A stretch of DNA of 64,000 nucleotides, from positions 1-64,000 of the forward strand of contig JACJNX010000064.1 of the NCBI GenBank assembly GCA_014695255.1, given 5' to 3'. Origin of the DNA: Cyanobacteria bacterium FACHB-63 (GTDB lineage: Bacteria > Cyanobacteriota > Cyanobacteriia > Leptolyngbyales > Leptolyngbyaceae). The notes beneath the pieces were generated by a model. It was not told where the DNA came from. It ran no database searches and saw nothing but the letters and a program-made list of their open reading frames with translations. Both the position numbers and the translations under genes were made by a program. This document shows, piece after piece, positions 26,849-36,453 of this stretch (its first letter is position 1; each line of letters starts with the position of its first letter).

Positions 26849-27057
26849 CTAAATCAGCCCTTGTAGTTCGCTCCAAATCTCGTCTCGATTGTCTCTGAGA
26901 TAGTCTGATTTGCGCTCTTTTCTTGCACGTTCAACGAATGAAGCCTTATCGATTTCCTTGCCGTCTTTCATGCGATTTTGCGGCCATTGATAGGCGATCT
27001 ACATGGCTTCTTTTTTAGCGACATCCGCGATCACTTCGATTAACTCCATTGCTGGAT
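26849..27057 (-). pseudogene. Degraded C-terminal coding remnant
   Basis: Minus-strand translation gives DPAMELIEVIADVAKKEAM, an in-frame TAG at about 27000, then IAYQWPQNRMKDGKEIDKAS and a tail ending DEIWSELQGLI before TAG. The sequence is clearly protein-like and ends naturally, but an internal stop and an upstream frameshift show decay. It resembles the C-terminus of primase-like proteins of cyanobacterial islands only in a general way; I cannot name it. Confidence 0.35.
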
Positions 27058-27110
27058 CAAGAGTTTCTGTATTAGCAGAAGCATGATAGAAATGCTCGAT
27101 CGGGTGTTCG

Positions 27111-27146
27111 TTACCACCTCAAAATCTAAGTGTTACCACCTCGATC
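27111..27146. repeat. Two GTTACCACCTC repeats
   Basis: GTTACCACCTC occurs at about 27111 and 27132. The second copy, with its downstream GATC, matches 8879-8893. The repeats end at the start of the alkaline phosphatase fragment. Confidence 0.5.
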
Positions 27147-27149
27147 TCC

Positions 27150-27446
27150 TATATTCGCAATCCTGAGTATATCAAGTACAGCTATCCAGACTCTGCCAAT
27201 ACCGCAACAACGCTGTACACCGGAGTCAAGAGCTATAACAATGCGATCGCAGTAGATATCTACGAGCAACCGCTAGAAACCTTACTTGTCTCTGCTGGAT
27301 TGGAAAATAAATCTACGGGATTGGTTAGCTCGGTACCGATCGACCATGCAACACCCGGAGCCGCAGCCGCTACAGTCGCATTGAAGTTGATCGGCTCGTT
27401 TTTAAGCATTACCCTGAAAAGAGAGCCAAATTTGACTTGCCCCTAA
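27150..27446 (+). pseudogene. Alkaline phosphatase internal fragment
   Basis: The open frame encodes YSYPDSANTATTLYTGVKSY with the phosphoserine motif DSANTATT of PhoA-type alkaline phosphatases, then LETLLVSAGLENKSTGLVSS, VPIDHATPGAAAATV and a divergent tail to a stop at 27446. There is no start codon, and both metal-binding ends of the enzyme are missing. This is an internal piece of about 80 codons joined to unrelated DNA on both sides, so it is inactive. Confidence 0.65.
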
Positions 27447-27926
27447 AGTGGTACATGAAACTGCTCTAAACTGTCTCAAATCATTGGGTTCTTGGCAACT
27501 TTTGGTGAAAATAGGTGCAATTACCAGTTTGCCGGATGCAAATTCTAGCTTCTATCCTGCTTGAATTACTAACTTCACCAAAACAGGACAAGTGCTGGTA
27601 ATTGTCATTTCACAATAGAGAGCAAGGCTAGAGAAAATTAAGCTTCCCCACCCTACCATTTTTGCGACATAGCCAATTTGAGAACGATTCCATCCCTCTC
27701 TGTTGTCCAGAATATTTTTTAGGTTCAAAGTTCCCAAAACCAGGTCATTCTAGCGGGCGCAATAAACTGTGCATTTTACGACTGAGTCAGGCTAGACCGA
27801 ACTGAAGTAGATTCCGTAAAATCACTCTCGACTCACTGAGTATGATTTTACACAATGCTTGCTTAGTGAGAGTAAAAAACTACTCCGCTTAATGTCACCC
27901 TCAACACGTATTTCAGTGTGGGAGTT
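27447..27926. other. Intergenic region before the SLH-domain gene
   Basis: I see no convincing gene. Perfect arms GTAAAATCA (27816-27824) and TGATTTTAC (27843-27851) form an inverted repeat about 75 bp before the SLH gene, a possible operator. The region is AT-rich and likely holds that gene's promoter. Confidence 0.4.
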
Positions 27927-29345
27927 ATGAGCCAAAACTATTTTGCTTTCCTTGGTAATGCTACTTTAGCAGCTGCTATTCTCGTGATTGCTCAAGCTAG
28001 AGGTGTTTCAGCAGCACCCTTACAAATTGATCAACTCGATGCAGCTTCGGTGGCTTCACAATCTCAAGTACAGCCACTTGCTGATGCCAGCAGCCAATTG
28101 AAAGATGACGACAAGAAAGAACGTGAGGATGACGAGGTCAAGAAGCTGCCCAAATCGGTTGCTTCTGCTGTTCTCAAAGATGTAGCAAACCGAACTGGTG
28201 CAGATGTCGCGACCTTGCGGATTGTTAACGTCGAACAGTACGACTGGTCTAATAGTTGCTTAGAATTAACCAGCGGACAAATGCGTTGCCTCCAAGCAAT
28301 GTCGCAAGGCTATAAAGTCGTTGTGATGCGCGAACAGCAGTATTGGGTCTACTACAGCAGCGCATCTGGTTCGATGGTTTCCTACGACGAAGCAATGTCC
28401 CAAAGGCTGATTGCCCAATCCACGGCTGAGGTTACTCGATCGCAAACCGCAATGAGCACCAGCACTCAGAGTATGAGTATGACCAGCACTCAAAGCATGG
28501 GCACTCAGAGTATGAACAATGCTGAAACTATGGCTAGTGCAGAACAAAGCTCCAGCAGCACAGCTTCAATGTCACAAAGTAGCACCACAACTGCTACCAG
28601 CGCGACAATGATGAGCTTTACAGATGTCTCGACAAGCTATTGGGCGAGTTCATTTATCTCTGAACTGGCTAAGCTGACAATCGTTGAAGGCTTTCCGGAT
28701 GGCAGTTTCCGCCCTGAGGAAGTCATGACCAAAGCACAATTTGCAGCAGTGATTCGCAAAGCCTTTGAGCAGGCTAAAATGCGAAACGCGATCGCGTTTC
28801 AAGATGTTTCTGAGGGCTACTGGGCTTACAGTGCCATCAGCAAAGCGTATGAGATGGGTTTCTTGGGTGTAAACGCAGAGAATCAATTCAACCCGAACAG
28901 CCGTCTCACCCGCCTAGACGTCTTGGTTGCGTTGGCAACTTCACTCAATTACACGACAGTAAGCGGCTCTGTTGAGAAGATTTTGTTAGTGTATAGTGAT
29001 GCAGCAACTATTCCTGTCCAGTATCGCTCTTTGATTGCTGCTTTGACAGAGCGAGGGATTATTGTCAGCTATCCCCAAACCAGCCAGCTTGACTTAACTC
29101 GTGTGGTGACTCGATCAGAAGTTAGTGCCTTCGTCTACCAATTCCTAGCAAGCACTGGGAAAGTTGAAAAAATCTCCTCCCCCTATATCATTCAATCAGG
29201 GGAAATCAGCAGCCGTTCTAAGCCGATGGGCAAGCAGCACTGCAATCAGGGAATCGGAAATGGATCAGAAGGGTGTGATCCTGGTAACTCTCGTCCTCAC
29301 GGTGGTAGTAACGATGAAGCTGGAAGAACACCTGGAAATCGCTAG
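27927..29345 (+). CDS. SLH-domain secreted protein with CNQG...GCDPGN C-terminal motif
   Basis: Secreted protein of 472 aa. The signal peptide (ATLAAAILVIAQARGVSAAP) is followed by an acidic linker, a domain with one cysteine pair (NSCLEL and MRCLQA, about 110-125), a Ser/Thr/Met/Gln-rich spacer, and two or three S-layer-homology repeats (about 230-405: FTDVSTSYWASSFI, VEGFPDGSFRPEE, FQDVSEGYWAYSAI). SLH domains normally bind cell-wall polysaccharide. The C-terminus carries KQHCNQGIGNGSEGCDPGNS and then a Pro/Gly-rich tail, a motif I recall from many unrelated cyanobacterial exported proteins. I prefer ATG 27927 over GTG 27918. A strong terminator follows. Confidence 0.85.
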   Translation: MSQNYFAFLGNATLAAAILVIAQARGVSAAPLQIDQLDAASVASQSQVQPLADASSQLKDDDKKEREDDEVKKLPKSVASAVLKDVANRTGADVATLRIVNVEQYDWSNSCLELTSGQMRCLQAMSQGYKVVVMREQQYWVYYSSASGSMVSYDEAMSQRLIAQSTAEVTRSQTAMSTSTQSMSMTSTQSMGTQSMNNAETMASAEQSSSSTASMSQSSTTTATSATMMSFTDVSTSYWASSFISELAKLTIVEGFPDGSFRPEEVMTKAQFAAVIRKAFEQAKMRNAIAFQDVSEGYWAYSAISKAYEMGFLGVNAENQFNPNSRLTRLDVLVALATSLNYTTVSGSVEKILLVYSDAATIPVQYRSLIAALTERGIIVSYPQTSQLDLTRVVTRSEVSAFVYQFLASTGKVEKISSPYIIQSGEISSRSKPMGKQHCNQGIGNGSEGCDPGNSRPHGGSNDEAGRTPGNR

Positions 29346-29444
29346 AGGGTGTTGCGCACTTTGAAAGCGAGTTGTAACAAACTGTTTGGTCATCTTGATG
29401 ACAAACACAATTAGATGAAACCCTGCTAGGGTTAGGTATGGTTA

Positions 29445-29482
29445 GCCTAAGTCAGGGAGGCGGCTCCCTGACTTAGGCTTTA
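29445..29482 (+). terminator. Strong hairpin terminator
   Basis: Perfect 15-bp arms GCCTAAGTCAGGGAG and CTCCCTGACTTAGGC with a 4-base loop, then TTTAG. It ends the SLH gene's transcript about 100 bp after its stop. The remaining bases to the tRNA hold nothing else I can support. Confidence 0.75.
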
Positions 29483-29704
29483 GAATTGGACATCATTCGT
29501 TAAAATTATCTGGCTCCTGATAGGGCTCGTTTCCTAAATGCGTTGCCCCTGTTTTCTTTGAGGGCCAATGCTCTGCATTCCAGCCGTGAATTGAATTTCT
29601 CCAATTGTGCGGAATGTTGAAGCGACCGCATAATCCAGCAAATTAATCAAAAGCGACATTAGTTTGCAAATCGCGACACTTAATGTGCGAATGTCTAGAA
29701 GCTA

Positions 29705-29777
29705 TGGAGCTAAGGGGAGTCGAACCCCTGACCTTCTCAATGCCATTGAGACGCGCTACCAACTGCGCTATAGCCCC
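29705..29777 (-). tRNA. tRNA-Ala(GGC)
   Basis: The 73-nt gene folds into a cloverleaf: acceptor GGGGCTA/TAGCTCC with discriminator A, D-arm GCGC-AGTTGGTA-GCGC, anticodon arm TCTCA-ATGGCAT-TGAGA (anticodon GGC, alanine), T-arm AGGGG-TTCGACT-CCCCT. CCA is not encoded. Its nucleotides 28-73 are repeated at 8535-8582, so it probably served as an integration site and was restored by the island. Confidence 0.93.
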
Positions 29778-30121
29778 GATCGCCAACTCTATTCTAACCC
29801 AGTTCTAAGCAATAGCAACACTACAGTTTCCTCCACTCTGGAACCTTCAAACTCGATGTGCACTAAAAGCTGTTTCTATCAGGTACAGTTCCACCGGGCA
29901 TCTCGATTGAGTCCGTTATCGGAAAAGTCCTCTCTCCACCATATTTCCGAAAGTTCTTCTGGAAGATTTTGTTAGAAATGAGCGGTGATTCTGTTGTGAT
30001 CATATTCCATTTGGCTCGAACATCTCTCATAACATTTCTGAGTCACCCTGCTTCATGCTGCAAATCGGAGCGGCTCGTGTTTTTGGGCTTTTTTCCACAC
30101 TAGAAAAAGGCTCAAATACTT
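29778..30121. other. Intergenic region
   Basis: Upstream of the tRNA gene on its minus strand and of the 30122 gene on the plus strand. It should contain both promoters. I see no gene or structured element. Confidence 0.3.
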
Positions 30122-30340
30122 ATGAATGATTCACCTCAGGCATTGATGTCGAAGTTCGCTCACTCCACTGATGCCAGCCAAGAACGTCTCCGTATGGTGC
30201 TGTTTGGTGCGGCAGGTTGGATTGTGCAAACCATGCATCAATTACACAATTTAGGCTTTGCTGATGTCGGCGATTCGCGTCCGTTGCTTCCCGCACCCGA
30301 TGGAGAATTGCTCAGCATTCTCACCCGCTACCGTGGTTGA
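30122..30340 (+). CDS. Conserved cyanobacterial small protein
   Basis: This 72-aa soluble protein begins MNDSPQALMSKFAHSTDASQ and has the central segment LFGAAGWIVQTMHQLHNLGF. I recall near-identical short proteins across cyanobacteria, but no function. It is followed after 80 bp by a membrane-anchored protein gene on the same strand. Confidence 0.6.
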   Translation: MNDSPQALMSKFAHSTDASQERLRMVLFGAAGWIVQTMHQLHNLGFADVGDSRPLLPAPDGELLSILTRYRG

Positions 30341-30420
30341 TCGTAAATTTTTGGCAACGGCTGAATAGTCCGCTTCTCGATTTGCCAACTCTAAAGGCAA
30401 GGGCTTCAGGAGCGGACTGC

Positions 30421-31242
30421 ATGAATCAGCTAGAAAAAATCTGTCTCACAGGACTAATTGCTTTGCCTCTCGGCGTGATCACGATCGCCTTTGGACTGCT
30501 CAAAACCCCCTCGTCGATCTCGTGCCAAGCAGTTGAAGGCTTCACCACTGCTACTCGCCTGTACTGCGCCGAACAACATGCCCAACGCGGAACTCCAGAA
30601 CGTCTATCAGCCGCGATCGACCTGCTCAAAACGATACCCACTGATGATCCCTATCATCAGCAAAGCGATCGCTTGATTCAACAATGGTCGAGTGAAATTC
30701 TCACCAAAGCAGAAACCGAAGTGCAAGCGGGAAACTTAGAACGAGCGATCGCGATCGCTCGACTGCTGGCGCAAGATACCAAAATTCAATCTTGGCGATC
30801 GCTGTGGGAAAAAGGAGAAGCACTCACTAAAACTGCCCTGGATCAAATGGAGAAGCGGGAATGGAAACAAGCCTTTCAAACTGCCCAGAAATTGCAGCAA
30901 TTCGAGAATCCGTATTGGGCAACCGAGCAATACGATTCGCTGGTTAAACGGATTCAAAGCGATCGGGAACTGCGAGACTCAAAGCTCAAAGATGCGATCG
31001 CACCAAGCAGCACCGCAGAACTGGAACCTAGCCCACCGGAACCGGAAAACGCTATCCGCACCGCCCGTCCTATACGGGAAGTGTATAGCGATTCGCCGAC
31101 TTCTCGTCCGGTCAGTGCTGTTCAGCCGTCAAAGCCTGAAATTGAACCTGCAATTCAATCCTCTCCCGAACCAGAACCGCCTATCCCTCAAGAACAGCCA
31201 CCCCTTGAAACTCCTGCACCTGAAAAGAACGATCCCACCTAA
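30421..31242 (+). CDS. Membrane-anchored hypothetical protein with proline-rich tail
   Basis: From ATG 30421 the product has 273 aa: one N-terminal membrane helix ([20 protein letters not shown]), a helical repeat-like region (about 45-185: [46 protein letters not shown]) resembling degenerate TPR/chaperone-like helices, and a Pro/Glu/Ser-rich disordered tail. It probably acts in the periplasm or thylakoid lumen side. Its 3' end overlaps the mtnA stop by 4 bp in convergent orientation. No function is known to me. Confidence 0.6.
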   Translation: MNQLEKICLTGLIALPLGVITIAFGLLKTPSSISCQAVEGFTTATRLYCAEQHAQRGTPERLSAAIDLLKTIPTDDPYHQQSDRLIQQWSSEILTKAETEVQAGNLERAIAIARLLAQDTKIQSWRSLWEKGEALTKTALDQMEKREWKQAFQTAQKLQQFENPYWATEQYDSLVKRIQSDRELRDSKLKDAIAPSSTAELEPSPPEPENAIRTARPIREVYSDSPTSRPVSAVQPSKPEIEPAIQSSPEPEPPIPQEQPPLETPAPEKNDPT

Positions 31243-32288
31243 GCAACCCGCAACTGTGCCTGGATTTGATCGGGGGCAAATGCGCCAAATTCTGTGATGA
31301 TCGCAGTAATTAACTCAGCCGGAGCCACATCAAACGCGGGATTGTAAAATTCGATACCAGACGGGCAGATAGACGTTTCACCAATCTGATAAATCTCAGA
31401 CGAATCCCGTTCTTCGATTGGAATTTGGCTACCTTCGGCGATGCTGAAATCGATCGTTGAAACCGGAGCCGCAACGAAAAACGGAATGTTGTGTGCTTTG
31501 GCAATCAGCGCCACGCTGTAAGTTCCAATCTTGTTGGCTGCATCTCCATTTGCCGCAATCCGATCGGCTCCCACAACCACTGCATCAATCATGCCGCGCT
31601 GCATACAGTGAGCCGCCATATTATCGGTAATTAGCGTCACCGGAATTCCTTCGTGAGCGCATTCCCAGGCTGTAAGTTTGGCTCCTTGCAAGCGAGGGCG
31701 CGTCTCATCGGCATACACTCGCGCTAAACGGTTCGCTGCCCATGCCGATCGCACCACCCCTAAAGCCGTTCCATACCCTGCGGTTGCTAATGCGCCTGCA
31801 TTGCAGTGTGTGAGAAGCCTTAGTCTTTCAGGGGTTGCAGGCAAAGCTGCTAGACCATGATCGCCAATCGATCGACAAGTGGCTAAATCATCTTCCTGAA
31901 TCTGCTTGGCTGTATACAATAGCGCCTCTTTCAAGGACTCAACCGATCCGAGCGTTTGCCGCGCCGTTTTCAGCATTTGATCGATCGCCCAGAATAAATT
32001 GACCGCCGTTGGACGAGTCGCACGAAGTTGGGCAGCGATGGTTTCGAGTTGTGCTAAAAACTGTTCCCGATTCGGGGTTTTGATGTCTCGCGCACCCAGA
32101 TACATTCCATAAGCGGCGGCAACCCCGATCGCAGGGGCACCCCGCACGATCATCGTTTTGATCGCTTGAGCCATCTCATCACAGCAACGAATTTCTACTG
32201 TGGTGTATTCGCTTGGCAAACGAGTTTGATCAATCAGCAAAACGCGATCGTGGTTCCAAACAACGGGATAAACCTGACTCGGAGACAT
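31239..32288 (-). CDS. mtnA: S-methyl-5-thioribose-1-phosphate isomerase
   Basis: Cytoplasmic enzyme of the methionine salvage pathway; it converts methylthioribose-1-phosphate to methylthioribulose-1-phosphate. The 349-aa length is normal. Family motifs are present: [15 protein letters not shown] near residue 50, the catalytic cysteine in [18 protein letters not shown] (about 160), and the aspartate in [19 protein letters not shown] (about 240). It is divergent from moeA with only 59 bp between starts. Other salvage genes are not nearby. Confidence 0.95.
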   Translation of the reverse strand: MSPSQVYPVVWNHDRVLLIDQTRLPSEYTTVEIRCCDEMAQAIKTMIVRGAPAIGVAAAYGMYLGARDIKTPNREQFLAQLETIAAQLRATRPTAVNLFWAIDQMLKTARQTLGSVESLKEALLYTAKQIQEDDLATCRSIGDHGLAALPATPERLRLLTHCNAGALATAGYGTALGVVRSAWAANRLARVYADETRPRLQGAKLTAWECAHEGIPVTLITDNMAAHCMQRGMIDAVVVGADRIAANGDAANKIGTYSVALIAKAHNIPFFVAAPVSTIDFSIAEGSQIPIEERDSSEIYQIGETSICPSGIEFYNPAFDVAPAELITAIITEFGAFAPDQIQAQLRVA

Positions 32289-32347
32289 ATTTGGCTTTAC
32301 GGTTGAGTATTGTTGATCTTAGCGGAAATGGGATTTGGAATTGAATT

Positions 32348-33556
32348 ATGCTGTCAGTTGCAGAAGCAGAAACGCTGATTTTAGAGTCAGTTCAGGCGAT
32401 CGGAGAAATCGAAAGGGTTGGATTGGCAGAGTGTCGCGATCGTATTCTCGCGGCTCCGATCGCGAGCAAACTCGACTTTCCCCACTGGGATAATTCTGCA
32501 ATGGATGGCTATGCAGTGCGATTTGAGGATGTGAAGCAACCCGCTATTTTAGAGATCGTTGAAGAGATTCCAGCAGGCTACCTACCTCAAAAAACAATCC
32601 AGCCTGGACAAGCGGCAAGAATTCTCACAGGATCGATGATGCCTGCGGGTGCAGATACCGTTGTGATGCAGGAGAACACTCAGCGGCAGGGCGATCGCGT
32701 TTCGATTCTCACGCCTCCTCCCACTCAGGGATCATTCGTCCGATATCGCGGCTCGTATTATCAGGCTGGAAGTGCCTTACTGTCTCCGGGTGTTGTTCTA
32801 AAAGCGCCTGAAATCGCGATTTTGGCAGCAGCGCAATGTGTAGAAGTTCCAGTTTTTCGCCGTTTGCGGGTGGCGATTCTTTCAACGGGAAGCGAATTGG
32901 TCACGCCCGATCAACCACTCCAACCCGGACAGATTGTGGATTCTAATCAATATGCGCTCGAAGCGCTGGTTGCGGAAATGGGAGCAGAGGTAATTTCGCT
33001 AGGAATTATTCGGGATGATCCAGCGGAATTGAAGAACGCGATCGCCACGGCGGTTGATTCTGCGGATGTCGTAATTTCTTCGGGTGGGGTTTCTGTGGGC
33101 GATTACGATTATGTCGATCGCATTCTAGAGGAGCTAGGTGCAGCGATTCAGATTAGATCGGTCGCCGTTAAACCCGGTAAGCCTCTGACCTTTGCAACCT
33201 TCCCTAATTCCACCCTGTATTTTGGTCTTCCCGGAAATCCAGCTTCTGTGTTGGTAACGTTTTGGCGATTTGCTCAGCCTGCAATTCGGAAATTATCAGG
33301 ACTCGCGCAGGGTTGGCAGCCCGAATTTTTAAGCGCGATCGCTACTCAAGAACTCAAATCCGATGGCAAACGGGAGTTTTACCTATGGGGATCGGTGTCG
33401 ATTGCAGACGGTGCATTGCATTTCACTCCTGCGGGTGGCAGTCGCTTATCGGGAAACTTGATCAATCTTGCGGGAACGAATGCACTGGGGAAAATGTCGA
33501 TCGGACAAACTCACCTTTCTCCAGGCGAAATTATCCAAGTTCTCAGAGTGAGCTAA
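32348..33556 (+). CDS. moeA: Molybdopterin molybdenumtransferase MoeA
   Basis: Inserts molybdate into adenylylated molybdopterin, the last step of molybdenum cofactor synthesis, needed for instance by nitrate reductase. The 402-aa length is typical. Visible motifs are WDNSAMDGYAVR (about 50), GSMMPAGADTVV (about 97), SSGGVSVGDYDYV (about 245) and FGLPGNPASVLVTF (about 295). The C-terminal domain IV is complete. Divergent from mtnA; no other moa/moe gene is in the window. Confidence 0.95.
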   Translation: MLSVAEAETLILESVQAIGEIERVGLAECRDRILAAPIASKLDFPHWDNSAMDGYAVRFEDVKQPAILEIVEEIPAGYLPQKTIQPGQAARILTGSMMPAGADTVVMQENTQRQGDRVSILTPPPTQGSFVRYRGSYYQAGSALLSPGVVLKAPEIAILAAAQCVEVPVFRRLRVAILSTGSELVTPDQPLQPGQIVDSNQYALEALVAEMGAEVISLGIIRDDPAELKNAIATAVDSADVVISSGGVSVGDYDYVDRILEELGAAIQIRSVAVKPGKPLTFATFPNSTLYFGLPGNPASVLVTFWRFAQPAIRKLSGLAQGWQPEFLSAIATQELKSDGKREFYLWGSVSIADGALHFTPAGGSRLSGNLINLAGTNALGKMSIGQTHLSPGEIIQVLRVS

Positions 33557-33596
33557 AAGCTACCGTGAATTTGATGAGTCCTTTCGCTCCGGTTCG

Positions 33597-33742
33597 ACCT
33601 CGCCCGTGACTGAAAGTCCGGGCTAACCATGCGAAGCCCACTGAAGGGGGCTGAAAACTCATTAGCGACAGGGCTTGCAGTCCTGAAAGGACTTCGTACC
33701 ATTAGCCCCGAATTCTATTCCGGGGCGGGTAAAAAACGGAGC
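33597..33742. repeat. Dispersed-type intergenic repeat with several small hairpins
   Basis: Short hairpins follow one another: GAAGTCC/GGACTGC-type stems (GCAGTCCTGAAAGGACTTC), GCCC(ACTGAAGG)GGGC, and GCCCCG/CGGGGC around AATTC. I recall similar strings of stems in intergenic regions of many cyanobacteria. It lies between moeA and the convergent ftsZ and may act as a bidirectional terminator. The other bases of 33557-33901 hold nothing. Confidence 0.5.
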
Positions 33743-33901
33743 GAAGGAGTTCATTGAATGCACGTTGAAAACTAGAAGTCTCTCACTGTGCCAAAGCTGA
33801 GATTGCGATCGCTAATTCAGTGGTTACGATCTCTGAATCTTAATAAAACGTCTCTGCCACTCGTGCAGCATTTAGCCCACTCCGAACGCAGCTCAGTCTG
33901 T

Positions 33902-35218
33902 CTACTTCTGTGGTTTACGTCTCGTCCGCAGAAACTCAGGAATATCCAGGCCTCCGGGTTTTGGCTGCGTCGGTTCCGGTGCAGGCGGCTGCCCCATCGG
34001 TGGCGGCGTAATCGGTCGAGGTTTCGGCTGCGGCACAGAAACGCTCTTTGTCGTCGCTTGCGGCTGCACGTCTTGCGTAAACCCAGTCGCAATCACCGTA
34101 ATCCGAATCTCGCCCTGCAAGGCTTCATCGATCACCGCACCAAAAATAATATTGGCATTCGGATCAACTGCTTCATAGATCGTATCGGCAGCTTGGCTAA
34201 CTTCATGCAGCGTGAGATCAGAGCCACCTGTAATGTTAAACACCACACCACGCGCTCCGTCGATCGATGCTTCCAACAACGGCGAAGAAATTGCTGCAAC
34301 TGCCGCTTCTCGCGCTCTCGACTTACCAGAACCGATGCCGATTCCCATCAGCGCCGATCCCGCATCTGCCATCACCGCACGGACATCTGCGAAGTCCACG
34401 TTCACCAATCCCGGAATCGTGATGATATCTGAAATGCCTTGCACCCCTTGACGCAAGATATCATCCGCCGTCCGGAACGCTTCTTGCACTGGAGTTTGCT
34501 CGGAAATCACAGACAGCAGCTTATCGTTAGGAATAATAATCAGCGTATCCACTCGACTTTGCAGCGCCGCCACGCCTTCTTCGGCTTGTCCTGTCCGTCG
34601 CCGACCCTCAAACGTAAACGGGCGAGTCACCACGCCAACCGTCAGCGCTCCTAATTCTTTCGCGACTTCCGCCACGATCGGTGCCGCTCCCGTTCCTGTA
34701 CCGCCGCCCATGCCTGCGGTAATAAACACCAAATCTGCCCCTTCGAGCGCTGCCGCAATCTCATCCCGCGATTCTTCCGCCGCTTTTTGTCCGATCGCGG
34801 GGTTGCCACCTGCGCCCAGTCCGCGAGTTAGCTTCTGACCCACCTGCAACCGCTTCGAGCCAGACGATTGAGTCAGCGCCTGGGCATCGGTATTGATCGA
34901 CCAGAATTCGACCCCTTTCACATCACTCGCGATCATGCGGTTGACTGCATTGCTGCCACCGCCACCCACGCCAATGACTTTAATTTTGGCTATGCTCCCA
35001 GGCACAATATCACCACTCCTTGCATCGGGGACTGTCTTCAGCCCAGCGTTCTGTCCCATTGTTTGATTATGATACAAACCAGAATTAAATGGATTTGAGT
35101 TATCTGAGGTCGAAAAGTTATTCATTTGCCCTTCCGCATTCGAGCTTGGGTAGCCTGATTCCGGCTGATGATTCAGCGTTGTGGGGTTGGCATTCGACTC
35201 ATTATGATTAAGCGTCAT
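33902..35218 (-). CDS. ftsZ: Cell division protein FtsZ
   Basis: Tubulin-like GTPase that forms the division ring. I prefer ATG 35218 (438 aa); a longer reading to 35284 adds an unlikely N-terminus. After a variable polar N-extension, as in other cyanobacterial FtsZ proteins, come [18 protein letters not shown], the tubulin signature [10 protein letters not shown] (about 175), the T7 loop region [15 protein letters not shown], and a Pro-rich linker ending in the conserved C-terminal peptide [14 protein letters not shown], which binds membrane tethers. An FtsQ-type gene lies 122 bp upstream on the same strand. Confidence 0.96.
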   Translation of the reverse strand: MTLNHNESNANPTTLNHQPESGYPSSNAEGQMNNFSTSDNSNPFNSGLYHNQTMGQNAGLKTVPDARSGDIVPGSIAKIKVIGVGGGGSNAVNRMIASDVKGVEFWSINTDAQALTQSSGSKRLQVGQKLTRGLGAGGNPAIGQKAAEESRDEIAAALEGADLVFITAGMGGGTGTGAAPIVAEVAKELGALTVGVVTRPFTFEGRRRTGQAEEGVAALQSRVDTLIIIPNDKLLSVISEQTPVQEAFRTADDILRQGVQGISDIITIPGLVNVDFADVRAVMADAGSALMGIGIGSGKSRAREAAVAAISSPLLEASIDGARGVVFNITGGSDLTLHEVSQAADTIYEAVDPNANIIFGAVIDEALQGEIRITVIATGFTQDVQPQATTKSVSVPQPKPRPITPPPMGQPPAPEPTQPKPGGLDIPEFLRTRRKPQK

Positions 35219-35339
35219 TGGGATTTCAAGCGGTGGAGATGAACAGCAGAGCAGTCGAAAAGGGCGACTGAACTCGATTAGCACATTAGCTTATCAGGAC
35301 TCGCGACAATTCGCTGGAGATTTTCTCACAACTTTTATT

Positions 35340-36152
35340 CTATGGAGTACCTAATTTTACAGGAGTTCGGGGCGCATTCATTTGTAGAACCGGAGAATTC
35401 GGATTTCTTAAGTCGATCGACAGAATTTGACCCGCGTTCACCCGACTCGGCAACCGGCGCATCTCATCTAATACTTTGAGTTGCGCCGGAAAATTTGAGC
35501 TATAGTCCCCAAACTGTACCGCACCTAGATCGGTTTTGAGAATTAAGTTTGTCGGATCTTCCCAATTCGCTTCCGAAATCCGAACGGGACTCTGGCGAAT
35601 GGTGCGGTAGAACGTTGCCCAGTCAGAACGATATTGCTCCGGGTTGCCAATAATTTTAAGGGCAGGTGGTCTGAAGTTAGGGTTCAATTTCGTGTAGCTC
35701 TCTTGCGGTATCCAGATCCCAGCTTCATCGAGCAGTCCGGGGGGAGCCGCTTTTGAGGTGGTCTGCGCGATCGGAACGCGCTCTTGAATCCGCACGGTTA
35801 AGCCCGGTGGAAACAATTGGCGATCGACGGTTGCGGTTGAGATCGGCGCTTTGGCTTTGAGCGCATCAGCAATCAGGTGTGGCTGAATTTTCAGCAGCGA
35901 TTGGGGATAATCGATCGGCAACAGGGTGCGAATCGTTTGTTCTGACAGCAAGCGATTGCCTTTGATGGTGATTTGATCGGGCTTACGAATCACCCAAGCG
36001 GGAAGCGTAGCGACCCAAACCGTGCCCATGGCTAAACTTGCGATCGCAGCGCTACGCCAACTGGTTTGAAAAAACCGGGTTCGACGCTGGCGACGAAGCT
36101 GTTGGCGGCGTTGAGAGAGTTCGTTGCGGGACACGGGGGCGATGCTTGTCAT
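35340..36152 (-). CDS. ftsQ: FtsQ-type POTRA-domain cell division protein
   Basis: Bitopic division protein of 270 aa. A basic cytoplasmic N-terminus (QRRQQLRRQRRTR) precedes one membrane helix (about 32-52), then a POTRA domain beginning ITIKGNRLLSEQTIRTLLPI (about 60-130) and a beta-rich C-terminal domain. FtsQ links early and late division proteins. The gene directly upstream of ftsZ on the same strand supports the assignment. The symbol follows this context and fold; cyanobacterial versions are divergent. Confidence 0.88.
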   Translation of the reverse strand: MTSIAPVSRNELSQRRQQLRRQRRTRFFQTSWRSAAIASLAMGTVWVATLPAWVIRKPDQITIKGNRLLSEQTIRTLLPIDYPQSLLKIQPHLIADALKAKAPISTATVDRQLFPPGLTVRIQERVPIAQTTSKAAPPGLLDEAGIWIPQESYTKLNPNFRPPALKIIGNPEQYRSDWATFYRTIRQSPVRISEANWEDPTNLILKTDLGAVQFGDYSSNFPAQLKVLDEMRRLPSRVNAGQILSIDLRNPNSPVLQMNAPRTPVKLGTP

Positions 36153-36211
36153 TGGAAATGCACGATTCGGGTCAGTGGAGAAGCGATTGAGATTGAAGCC
36201 ATTCTGCCAGG

Positions 36212-36262
36212 AGGTTTAACTGATCTCAAGTGAGTGTATAAATCTTGAGATCAGTTAAACCT
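36212..36262. repeat. Perfect 19-bp inverted repeat
   Basis: Arms run 36212-36230 and 36244-36262 (starting AGGTTTAACTGATC), with a 13-base loop. It lies 60 bp before ftsQ and 190 bp after the stop of the DUF4168 gene, both on the minus strand. It has no T-run. It may terminate DUF4168 transcripts or regulate the ftsQ-ftsZ promoter. The rest of 36153-36453 shows nothing further. Confidence 0.65.
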
Positions 36263-36453
36263 TAGGTGTCAGGGTTTAGACGTTAACTCTAATCGATCTG
36301 CTTCAGGTTGCAAGCTTTTTTGGCAATCTTTTTCAGGCTCAAGGGTGATTCTAAATCGGGTGGGGAATGGGGTGTTTTCCCGTGTCAGTCCCCTACTCCT
36401 CGCTCTTAGCGTTCACAACTCAAACACGATCGCTCCAACTCAGAAACCCATTC

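Noticed and set aside
27552-27737. 61-aa minus-strand frame before the SLH gene
   Set aside because: No ribosome site, no recognisable domain, and AT-rich sequence that gives open frames by chance.
33788-34432. 214-aa arginine-rich frame antisense to ftsZ
   Set aside because: Shadow of the conserved ftsZ reading frame.
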